Assembly: GCA_903870905.1 (NCBI GenBank)
Contig: CAIQEU010000007.1
Location: 1-41,478, forward strand
DNA from: an uncultured Actinomycetes bacterium
GTDB taxonomy: Bacteria > Actinomycetota > Acidimicrobiia > Acidimicrobiales > RAAP-2
Direction: 5' to 3'
Length of the DNA: 41,478 bases
Positions 33,425 to 41,478 of this stretch are shown here, piece after piece. The notes beneath the pieces are model-generated. The model worked only from the letters and a program-made list of their open reading frames with translations. It was not told where the DNA came from and ran no database searches. Each line of letters starts with the position of its first letter. The stretch's first letter is position 1. Made by a program: the position numbers and the translations under genes.

Positions 33425-35350
33425 TCATGACGGCAGAGCGGCGGCGGCAAGCACGCAGTCTGCAGTTGCGAGTGGAGCTTTCCCCGCAGTCGATGCCGCA
33501 CAGCCCTCAATGACCGCATCGCTCAGATCGAGCGGGTGCACCTCATGGACGGATCGCCACAAGAGCACGAAGTCCCGCATTGCCGGACGCGTCCCCATGA
33601 TGGCGGTCAGTTCCGCATCGGCGAGGTTGTTGTTCCCAGCGATCGGGAACAAGAGCACATCGGTCACGTGGCGAACGGTGATGATCTTGGCGATGACCGC
33701 ACGCTCTTGCGCACTGAGCGCGGTGACCTGGAACGGTGACATGAACCCCTGCAGGACTCCGTCAGGCCCGGTCGGTGGAACGAGCCACGCCGACGCTGTC
33801 CCATGCGTCGTCGGTACGAGGACGTACCCACCGAGGAGATCGAAGCGGAAACCGTTCAGTGCTTGGTAGGTCATCGGCGCACTCGACCAACCGAGCCCAG
33901 CGTTCACGGAGGGCAATACCAGCACCCTCGCTCGGTGACCAGGCGTGCCGTGGATCGTTGCGTACCACGTCGACTGCGAGAAGCTCGACGAGGACGGGAA
34001 CGGCACCGGCGCCCCGAGAATCTGCGGAAGCGTCGCCGCGAGCACTGCGACGATGACGACGCTTCTGCGAACTCGAGGTGCCGCTGGTTCGAGGAGATCA
34101 GTCAGCGCTCGCCATCCGAGCGCAACGAGCAAGAGTGCAGCGAACGCGACCATCTGGGCGAAGCGGTCGGGGATCAGTTGCTCGACGACCGGGAGGTTGG
34201 CGAAGAGGCGCCACGGTGCCCACGACAGGGTCGCCACCCCGACCGTAGAGACCTGCACGGTGGTCCCAAGTTCGAGTACCACCGTGATGACGCCGACGAT
34301 CGCGAGGGCACGGACGCGCCGATCGTTCCACTGCCAGAGGATGGTCGCGAGGCACGTTGCCACCACGCCCCACCCGAGGAAGGCCAACGTCTCCCCCACG
34401 GTGCCCACGCCGCCGACGTACCCCGTGACCGCATCACCACGTCCGAACAACCGCGGCGTCACCACGATCGACGTCAACGAATTCCCCAATTCGAAGATCG
34501 AACCCCACGGACTCCCCGTCGTGTGCCGAGGGCCGAAGAACTCCACCCACAGCGGATACGCCAAGAAAACCACCGAAACGCCCCCGGCAACCCCGACTGC
34601 GACCAGGGCTCGCCGAGCGACCGCGTGCAGCGTCGAGCGGAAGAAGACCGCTGCGACGACGAGGCCGAGGCCAACCTCGAAGGCCACCATGGCCAGCTGC
34701 TCTGATCCGGTGAAGTACTGCACCACGATGGCTGAAGCGGCGAGGAATCCAACGGTGACCGGACGGCGGCGCTCCTGGACGAGATCGAGGGCCAGTAACA
34801 GCACGACCGGTTCGATGAACTGCACCGTTTGGTGGAATCGACCCGAGGGCAGGTTGGCCAAGACGTACGGCGACATCGCCCACATGGTCGCCGTCGTCGT
34901 GGCAATCCACCGCCGACCAACGATGCGCCGCACCAGCACGTACATCGGCCACGCCGACACCACGGGAGCGAGCACCAGCCCGACGTTGAAGGCGAACACC
35001 GGGCCAACGAGCACGGTGAGTGGAGCGAGGACGAGTGCTGGAGCGAACTCGGAGGTGTTCACCATCAGGTTCACCCCACCTGATCCAGCGAAGAGGGCAT
35101 GGGAGATGAAGGGATTCTGGAGGTGGAGCAGCGCATGCGGCAGCCAGGCGAGGAACCACACCTGCTCGGCGATGTCCCCTCCGGGCGTGGCGAGCGAGTG
35201 GGTCGGGTGACCGCCGAACCACGCGTGGCCATTGGCGAGGCCAGCGAGGAGGGCGACGATGCCGAGGCATCCGAGGAGACCGCGGTCGAGCGAGGGCCGT
35301 GTGGTTGGCCGGGGAACGTGGGCTCCGACCTGGTGGTGATCGATGGTCAT
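33425..35350 (-). CDS. Large polytopic membrane protein, GT-C glycosyltransferase-like
   Basis: The 641-residue protein has roughly eleven membrane segments in its first 450 residues and a C-terminal soluble part (about 450-641) likely outside. After the first helix, HSLATPGGDIAEQVWFLAWLPHALLHLQNPF carries an early extracytoplasmic acidic residue. It matches the opening loop of actinobacterial GT-C-like proteins, which use polyprenyl-phosphate sugars. I know no assigned substrate. Its presence not far from the decaprenylphosphoryl-arabinose genes is suggestive but not proof. The ATG at 35350 follows GGAG by 6 nt; an in-frame ATG 14 codons earlier is the alternative. The 106-nt upstream gap shows no gene. 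Confidence 0.75.
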   Translation of the reverse strand: MTIDHHQVGAHVPRPTTRPSLDRGLLGCLGIVALLAGLANGHAWFGGHPTHSLATPGGDIAEQVWFLAWLPHALLHLQNPFISHALFAGSGGVNLMVNTSEFAPALVLAPLTVLVGPVFAFNVGLVLAPVVSAWPMYVLVRRIVGRRWIATTTATMWAMSPYVLANLPSGRFHQTVQFIEPVVLLLALDLVQERRRPVTVGFLAASAIVVQYFTGSEQLAMVAFEVGLGLVVAAVFFRSTLHAVARRALVAVGVAGGVSVVFLAYPLWVEFFGPRHTTGSPWGSIFELGNSLTSIVVTPRLFGRGDAVTGYVGGVGTVGETLAFLGWGVVATCLATILWQWNDRRVRALAIVGVITVVLELGTTVQVSTVGVATLSWAPWRLFANLPVVEQLIPDRFAQMVAFAALLLVALGWRALTDLLEPAAPRVRRSVVIVAVLAATLPQILGAPVPFPSSSSFSQSTWYATIHGTPGHRARVLVLPSVNAGLGWSSAPMTYQALNGFRFDLLGGYVLVPTTHGTASAWLVPPTGPDGVLQGFMSPFQVTALSAQERAVIAKIITVRHVTDVLLFPIAGNNNLADAELTAIMGTRPAMRDFVLLWRSVHEVHPLDLSDAVIEGCAASTAGKAPLATADCVLAAAALPS

Positions 35351-35456
35351 CGCGTGCTCCTGCTCCTCAGCGCCCTCACCGTAGTTCCCCATCGGTTGTA
35401 TCCCATCGCATCCACGCACTGCACCGATCACGTTCGCGCCAACGCCTTCTCTCTGG

Positions 35457-36209
35457 CTACGCGATCTGCGGATCGAGGCCGAGGGCGAGGTGGAGGAGCT
35501 GGTAGAGCATTCGAGCCGTCGCCCCCCAGATGGTCTCACCTGCGAGGTCGAAGAAGAAGATCGGGAACGAACCGTCGGCGCTGTTCGTGAGGGGGCGATC
35601 CCCACGGATCCACCGCTCTTCGTGGAAGACCCCAGGAGCCAAGAGGTCTTCCAAGGCGACATCGAAGATGCGTGCAACTTCATCGGGTGATGGGGTCAAC
35701 GCCGGCCGGCGCTCGAGCACACCGACGAAGGGAGCGATGAAGGAACCCGAGACCACGGTGACGATGGGCCCGAGCCACCCGAGAAGCTCGACGGAGGACG
35801 GGTCGAGGCCTACCTCTTCTTCGGCTTCTCGGAGCGCCGCTGTCCACTCATCTTCCCCCTCGTCGAGACGGCCTCCCGGGAAGGCCACCTCGCCGCGGTG
35901 TAGGCGAAGTCCACTCGATCGGCGCGTGAGGATGACCCGTGCCCTGCCGTCCTCTTCGAAGAGCGCGCACAGCACCGCTGAGCGACGGATGCGCTCTGGC
36001 GGCACGAGGCCGTGGAGGACCGGATCGAGTTGGCGGGCGTGCTCCACGGGATCAACCGTGAGTGGTCCAAGCGTGCCGAAGCGAGCGAGGCCGGCGCGCA
36101 CGTGGTCAACGGTGAGTGCTCGATCGAGACCGTCGTGGACCTCCCAGCCCGCCGGCCGGCCCGGGGCCACATTCGGTGGCCGAGGAATGTGCTGGTCACC
36201 CCCGGCCAT
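35457..36209 (-). CDS. Nudix hydrolase, NudL/CoA-diphosphatase-like
   Basis: The 250-residue cytoplasmic protein has the Nudix signature in GGRLDEGEDEWTAALREAEEEVGL (G-x5-E-x7-R-E-x2-E-E-x-G), near residues 125-147. It is preceded by LTRRSSGLRLHRGEVAFPGG, the UPF0035-type extension that in NudL/CoAse proteins recognises CoA. It would hydrolyse CoA or a related nucleotide diphosphate. The ATG at 36209 is 17 nt after the stop of the metallo-beta-lactamase gene; a longer frame overlaps that gene and is rejected. Confidence 0.85.
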   Translation of the reverse strand: MAGGDQHIPRPPNVAPGRPAGWEVHDGLDRALTVDHVRAGLARFGTLGPLTVDPVEHARQLDPVLHGLVPPERIRRSAVLCALFEEDGRARVILTRRSSGLRLHRGEVAFPGGRLDEGEDEWTAALREAEEEVGLDPSSVELLGWLGPIVTVVSGSFIAPFVGVLERRPALTPSPDEVARIFDVALEDLLAPGVFHEERWIRGDRPLTNSADGSFPIFFFDLAGETIWGATARMLYQLLHLALGLDPQIA

Positions 36210-36226
36210 ACCTAGCGACTCCGTAC

Positions 36227-37051
36227 TCAGTTCGACCAGGTGAACAGGTCGACGGCGAGCTCGACGGGCCCTGCGAAGTGCTCGGCGGCCTCGGCCAGCC
36301 ACTCCCCTTCTGTGCCTGGCTGCGGGGCTGGCACGGGATGGGTGAAGATCAGGTGCTTGACCCCACCACGGGCCGCGGTCTGCGCTGCGGTCACCGTTGA
36401 GGAGTGGTAGTCGAGCACGTCCAAGAACCGTGGCAATCCGAGGGGGCGAATGAGCGCTTCACGCACCACGGTTTGGACGTAACAGTCGGCGCCGTCAACG
36501 AGGAGGTCGAGACCATCGCAGGGAATGGTGTCTCCAGCAACAGCGATCACGGCACCGTCAATCTCGAAACGGTAGCCAACGCTCGGACTCGCGGGGGCGT
36601 GATCAGTTGGCGCGGCGATGATGCGCACCTCACCGTCGTCGACGATGACGCCGCTCGTCACCTCGATGACGTTCACGATCGGCCCCTCGGTGAGGTCGTC
36701 GTGGTGGGCAATGCGGTAGCCAATGTCATCGGCCAACATCGCCATCGTCCGATCGACGAGGGAAGCGGTCCCTACGGGTCCGTAGATGGTGAGTGGGCTC
36801 GGACCGAAGGCCATGATCCAGCGCGTCGTGATCAGGTCGTTCAGATCGCAGATGTGATCACTGTGGAGGTGCGTCAGCAGCACCGCATCGAGTGCGGTCA
36901 CCGACCCGAATGCTGCGCTCAGGCGAAGTTGCACCCCTCGACCGGCATCGACGAGGAAACTGCGAGCACCCGAGCGGACGAGGGTTGCCGGTCCGGCTCG
37001 ATCCGGGCTCGGCAGCGGACCACCGGTTCCCAATGTGATGACCTCAACCAT
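36227..37051 (-). CDS. Metallo-beta-lactamase-fold hydrolase, RNase Z-like branch
   Basis: The 274-residue protein has the metal-binding THLHSDHICDL (H-x-H-x-D-H, about 60-70), TDHAP, AGDTIPCDGL and a final His in LIFTHPVP. The layout resembles the RNase Z/arylsulfatase side of the family. The tRNA-clamping exosite of true RNase Z is not evident, so a small-molecule or phosphodiester substrate is possible. GGAAGGGGAG precedes the ATG. It probably forms a pair with the Nudix gene. Confidence 0.82.
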   Translation of the reverse strand: MVEVITLGTGGPLPSPDRAGPATLVRSGARSFLVDAGRGVQLRLSAAFGSVTALDAVLLTHLHSDHICDLNDLITTRWIMAFGPSPLTIYGPVGTASLVDRTMAMLADDIGYRIAHHDDLTEGPIVNVIEVTSGVIVDDGEVRIIAAPTDHAPASPSVGYRFEIDGAVIAVAGDTIPCDGLDLLVDGADCYVQTVVREALIRPLGLPRFLDVLDYHSSTVTAAQTAARGGVKHLIFTHPVPAPQPGTEGEWLAEAAEHFAGPVELAVDLFTWSN

Positions 37052-37108
37052 GGCTCCCCTTCCGGCGCATCCGCTTCGAAGCGGTCAGCCACATCGAACC
37101 TACAACGA

Positions 37109-37142
37109 GAAGATGGCCGAGCCCTACGGCCCGGCCATCTTC
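37109..37142 (-). terminator. Hairpin terminator after groEL
   Basis: GAAGATGGCCG and CGGCCATCTTC form a perfect 11-bp outer stem. After one A-C mismatch, GCC and GGC extend it inward around a CTAC loop. It begins 22 nt past the groEL stop. The downstream T content on the minus strand is low, so termination may rely on the strong stem alone. Confidence 0.7.
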
Positions 37143-37164
37143 GAAGTGCACGCTGGTGCGTGGG

Positions 37165-38865
<1,701 letters not shown>

Positions 38866-39156
38866 CTAGGACAGCTTGGCGAGCACGTCGCGGGAGTTGA
38901 GGATCAAGAGGTCCTCACCATCCACGGTGATCTCCGTGCCGCCGTACTTGGAGTAGACGACCTTGTCGCCCACCACAACATCAACGGGGATGAGTTCACC
39001 GGTCTGCTCGGTCCGGCGACCCGGACCAACTGCCAAGACGTCGCCCTGCTGGGGCTTCTCCTTGGCGGTGTCGGGGATCACCAGTCCGGAGGCGGTGGTC
39101 TCCTCCGAGGCGGCGGGTCGGACGACGATACGGTCGTCGAGAGGGTGCAGCTTCAT
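38866..39156 (-). CDS. groES: Co-chaperonin GroES (10 kDa)
   Basis: The 96-residue protein begins [14 protein letters not shown]. It has the mobile loop [19 protein letters not shown] that binds GroEL and the core [22 protein letters not shown] lies 7 nt before the ATG. It is the first gene of the heat-shock operon, downstream of the CIRCE operator. Confidence 0.98.
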   Translation of the reverse strand: MKLHPLDDRIVVRPAASEETTASGLVIPDTAKEKPQQGDVLAVGPGRRTEQTGELIPVDVVVGDKVVYSKYGGTEITVDGEDLLILNSRDVLAKLS

Positions 39157-39178
39157 CTGTCGGCCTCCTTGGCGGTCG

Positions 39179-39205
39179 TTAGCACTCTCGTGCTGAGAGT
39201 GCTAA
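39179..39205. promoter_or_regulatory. CIRCE operator (HrcA binding site) of groESL
   Basis: TTAGCACTC-N9-GAGTGCTAA is an exact match to the CIRCE consensus, 22 nt upstream of the groES ATG. HrcA represses groESL through this element and is released on heat shock. hrcA itself is not in the window. Confidence 0.97.
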
Positions 39206-39233
39206 TAGTAACGACGCAAGGATAGCGACGCAA
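39205..39233 (-). promoter_or_regulatory. groESL promoter
   Basis: On the minus strand TTGCGT (39228-39233) and TACTAT (39205-39210) are 17 nt apart. The -10 box abuts CIRCE, so the transcription start falls inside the operator and HrcA would block initiation. Confidence 0.75.
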
Positions 39234-39250
39234 ACTGCTCGTCGAGCGCG

Positions 39251-39724
39251 TTAGCGGAATCTTCCCGGTCGCCAGTCGGGAACCACTCGCGTCGAGCCGA
39301 CTCGATCCCAGGCCGTGGCCCCCGTTGCACCCCACGCCAGCGCCAGGGCTGCCCCGTCGGCAATGGCTCCCCACCACGAACAGGCAACGGCGAGTCCGAA
39401 CACTGCTGCGCACAGCGTGCGCCGCACGACCGCTCGTGGTGCAGGGCGCGAGGATCCATCGAGAGCGCACAGGCGAATGTGGGTGAAGACCATGCCCGGA
39501 GTAGCCCCGAGGGGACTGAGGAAGAAGGTGAGGGCGAGGGCAGCCTGGACGAGGACAACGGCAATCGTGAACCACCTGCCGTGCACGCCGGCGACTCGCA
39601 CCACTTGGCACAACAGCGAGACCACGAAGAGGTCGACGACATAGGCCACGATGCGCGTCCACTTTGGAGCGGTCGCAACCGGCGCAGACCCGAGACCGGG
39701 GAGCGGCGGCGCGAACTCATTCAC
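39251..39724 (-). CDS. RDD-family membrane protein
   Basis: This small 157-residue membrane protein has about three to four hydrophobic segments. It matches the RDD domain pattern: WTRIVAYVVDLFVVSLL near the N-terminus, then FFLSPLGATPGMVFTHIRLCALDG, then a last helix. The function of the family is poorly known (some members affect ion transport). The GTG start overlaps the pdxH stop (GTGA); longer in-frame starts would lie inside pdxH. Confidence 0.8.
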   Translation of the reverse strand: MNEFAPPLPGLGSAPVATAPKWTRIVAYVVDLFVVSLLCQVVRVAGVHGRWFTIAVVLVQAALALTFFLSPLGATPGMVFTHIRLCALDGSSRPAPRAVVRRTLCAAVFGLAVACSWWGAIADGAALALAWGATGATAWDRVGSTRVVPDWRPGRFR

Positions 39725-40320
39725 GGTTGGAGCCGCTCGGCGTGCCAGCCCGTTGTCGTGTTCGTGCAGCGCACGCGGTCGTGGAGCCGATCGGGCTGGG
39801 CTCGCCAAAACTCCACCATCGTTGGTTCGATCCGAAAACCTCCCCAGTAGGGCGGACGAGGGATCGGCCCATCGCCGAAGCGCTCGGTGGCTCGGGCAAC
39901 GGCTGCTACGAGGACTGCTCGGTCCTCGAGCGGGGAGGATTGCTCCGATGCCCAGGCGCCAAGTTGGTGACCTCTCGGCCGGCTGGCGAAGTAGGCGTCG
40001 GCCTCACCGGCATCGGTCTCGACAACGGGGCCCACGAAGCGCATCTGCTGACCGAGCGGCTGGTGGAAGATGGTGGCGGCAGCTCGGTGCGTGGCGAGCA
40101 GCGCTCGACCCTTGTCCGAAGTGGCGTTGGTGTAGAAGGTCACCCCACGGTGGTCGATCCCCCGTGCCAGCACCATGCGCACCGCCGGCATCGCGTCGGC
40201 ATCGACGGTGGCGAGCGCCATGGCCTGATGCTCGGGAACGATCCCCCTGGCCGCATCCATCCACTGCCGGGCGAGCTGCATTGGCAGGAAAGAGCTGACC
40301 TCAGCGTAGAGATCGGTCAC
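39721..40320 (-). CDS. pdxH: Pyridoxamine 5'-phosphate oxidase
   Basis: This 199-residue FMN enzyme converts pyridoxamine or pyridoxine 5'-phosphate to PLP. AVRMVLARGIDHRGVTFYTNATSDKGRAL forms the FMN site and substrate loop. FASRPRGHQLGAWASEQSSPL and the C-terminal PPYWGGFRIEPTMVEFW and RLHDR are hallmark blocks. The GTG start overlaps the stop of the upstream SDR gene (GTGA). Confidence 0.96.
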   Translation of the reverse strand: MTDLYAEVSSFLPMQLARQWMDAARGIVPEHQAMALATVDADAMPAVRMVLARGIDHRGVTFYTNATSDKGRALLATHRAAATIFHQPLGQQMRFVGPVVETDAGEADAYFASRPRGHQLGAWASEQSSPLEDRAVLVAAVARATERFGDGPIPRPPYWGGFRIEPTMVEFWRAQPDRLHDRVRCTNTTTGWHAERLQP

Positions 40321-41126
40321 TTTTTCCCCGGGTGACGACGAGCCATGACGGTGGTGAGCGGGCCACGAGGGCTGAACCTGGCGACACGTGCGGCAATCGC
40401 ATTCACACGGCCTGGGATCACCACTCGACGGCCGGTGCGCAGTCCGCCAATTGCCGCACCGACGACCGCAGAAGCCTCAACCCACATGGCTTTGGGCAAC
40501 AGGTTGACCGAGTCTTCGGTGAACCCGGCGACCGAAGCGAACTCCGTCTCGACCGGTCCGGGGCACAGCGCCGTCACGGTGACTCCCCTCCCTGCAACTT
40601 CTGCGGCCAAGGCTTCGGTGTAACTGAGCACGAAGGCCTTCGTGGCACCGTAGCCAGCTTGGAAGGGAACGGGTTGGAAGGCAGCCGTCGAAGCCACGTT
40701 GCAGATCGCTCCGCCACCAGCAGCAACCATGGCTGGCAGCAGTGCGGTGGTGAGATCGACGATGGCGGTGCAGTTGGTCGCCACCATCGTGACTTCTGCG
40801 GTGCGATTCGCTTCGGCAACGGGACCGAGCGTTGAGAATCCGGCGTTGTTGATCAGTATCGAACACCTTCGTCCAGCAGCGGCCAATTCGCTGAGGAAGG
40901 CATCTCGACCTTCGGCGCTCGACAGGTCTGCAGCAAGAGCGGTGGCGCCGCTTCGGCCAGCGATGGAGCATGCCGCCACCACCGCATCGAGGCGATCTCG
41001 GCGTCGAGCAACCACGGTCACGTGGTAGCCGAGTGCGCTCAATTGTTCTGCGAACTGCGCACCGAGGCCGGAAGATGCCCCGGTGATGACCGCAGTTGTT
41101 GTCGCAGACGGGGCGGGAAGAGCCAT
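40317..41126 (-). CDS. Short-chain dehydrogenase/reductase
   Basis: The 269-residue classical SDR has the cofactor loop TGASSGLG (about 15-22), an NNAG motif at about 93-96, and catalytic Ser and Tyr-x3-Lys in NVASTAAFQPVPFQAGYGATK. The arginines after the second strand (VVARRRDRL) suggest NADP. Substrate unknown; the YGATKAF form is common in broad actinobacterial oxidoreductases. The start is predicted to be leaderless. It is the first gene of a coupled set with pdxH and the RDD gene. Confidence 0.88.
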   Translation of the reverse strand: MALPAPSATTTAVITGASSGLGAQFAEQLSALGYHVTVVARRRDRLDAVVAACSIAGRSGATALAADLSSAEGRDAFLSELAAAGRRCSILINNAGFSTLGPVAEANRTAEVTMVATNCTAIVDLTTALLPAMVAAGGGAICNVASTAAFQPVPFQAGYGATKAFVLSYTEALAAEVAGRGVTVTALCPGPVETEFASVAGFTEDSVNLLPKAMWVEASAVVGAAIGGLRTGRRVVIPGRVNAIAARVARFSPRGPLTTVMARRHPGKK

Positions 41127-41132
41127 GACCCG

Positions 41133-41138
41133 ATCCTA
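41133..41138 (-). promoter_or_regulatory. -10 box of a predicted leaderless promoter for SDR-pdxH-RDD
   Basis: TAGGAT on the minus strand is followed by 6 nt (CGGGTC) and the ATG at 41126. It lies in the 26-nt gap after tsaD. Confidence 0.5.
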
Positions 41139-41152
41139 GGACTGCTCCGCCC

Positions 41153-41478
41153 TCATCGCTCTCCGGGCGAGAGCGACAATCCGGGGTTGGGGCCGAGGGT
41201 GAGTGGATCTGGACCCCGGGTGCCCAGCGCGTGGGCACCCGCTGCAGCCACCATGGCTGCGTTATCCGTGCAGAACGCACGAGACGCCAGCGCGCAGGGA
41301 ACCCCCGCGTCAGCACAGGCGGCGGCGAGGCGAGATCGCAGCTCACCATTGGCCGCGACCCCACCGGCGAGGGCCACCGAAGCCGCACCGGTAGCTCGGA
41401 CTGCGGCCATGGTCTTGTCGACCAAGACATCGGTCACCGCCCGTTGGAAACTGGCGCAGAGGTCTTCGGTTGCGGCCA
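41153..41478 (-). CDS. tsaD: tRNA threonylcarbamoyladenosine synthase TsaD, 5' end cut by window edge
   Basis: Only the last ~108 residues are present, and the frame is open to the window edge, reading AATEDLCASFQRAVTDVLVDKT. VALAGGVAANGELRSRL and FCTDNAAMVAAAGAH are the diagnostic C-terminal TsaD (Kae1/Qri7) blocks, the latter carrying a metal-contacting Asp. TsaD transfers threonylcarbamoyl to A37 of tRNAs reading ANN codons. The stop is 26 nt before the SDR start. Confidence 0.95.
   Translation of the reverse strand, partial: AATEDLCASFQRAVTDVLVDKTMAAVRATGAASVALAGGVAANGELRSRLAAACADAGVPCALASRAFCTDNAAMVAAAGAHALGTRGPDPLTLGPNPGLSLSPGER

Overview
The window is a continuous, high-GC, tightly packed actinobacterial chromosome segment with about 35 protein genes. 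There are no RNA genes, insertion sequences, phage genes or CRISPR arrays that I can see. A WhiB regulator, GuaB3, a PcrA helicase with a C-terminal Tudor-like tail, a mycobacterial Sdh1-type succinate dehydrogenase and the decaprenylphosphoryl-arabinose trio all indicate Actinobacteria. The mixture, with no mycolic-acid genes in view, fits a deep-branching, non-mycolata lineage such as Acidimicrobiia; that placement is inference. Both ends cut genes: a glutamate formiminotransferase-like gene on the left and tsaD on the right.

Layout. 1-4.7 kb: formiminotransferase (+) converges on whiB (-), behind which lies a MoxR-type AAA+ ATPase/VWA-domain pair (-). 4.8-9.4 kb: a plus-strand sdhCAB operon runs into a small SCP2-like protein and a nucleoside phosphorylase, converging on a TetR regulator. 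9.4-19.4 kb: a long minus-strand series, mcmB-like, sucC, sucD, purN, purH, folD, cupin, metF, icd, mdh, mixes TCA-cycle and one-carbon/purine genes. 19.4-22.5 kb: ubiA-dprE1-dprE2 (+), the pathway to decaprenylphosphoryl-arabinose, converging on a membrane-anchored phosphodiester-glycosidase-like protein. 23.7-30.6 kb: pcrA (-) diverges from an asymmetric heterodimeric ABC exporter and a predicted membrane-anchored protein. 30.6-37.1 kb (-): guaB3-guaA, a large GT-C-like membrane protein, a Nudix hydrolase and a metallo-beta-lactamase-fold hydrolase. 37.2-39.2 kb: groES-groEL under a perfect CIRCE operator. 39.2 kb to the end (-): tsaD, an SDR, pdxH and an RDD protein.

How the genes work together. 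Several chains converge on succinyl-CoA and succinate: a B12-dependent acyl-CoA mutase subunit, SucCD, Sdh, Icd and Mdh. The folate enzymes FolD and MetF sit beside PurN and PurH, which use 10-formyl-THF. GuaB3 and GuaA complete GMP synthesis. Many neighbours share stop/start codons (TAATG, ATGA, GTGA, TTGA), so translational coupling is common.

Most distinctive observations: (i) six transcription units appear to start with leaderless mRNAs, a TAGnnT-like -10 box 6-7 nt before ATG/GTG, with a seventh at 9 nt; (ii) an apparent arabinan-precursor pathway whose DprE1 has Ala at the benzothiazinone-target cysteine; (iii) an ABC pair in which each partner has lost exactly the ATPase motifs that the other retains; (iv) a Cys/His-rich membrane anchor in the succinate dehydrogenase. 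I found no clear wholly novel multi-gene system; the best leads are listed as findings.
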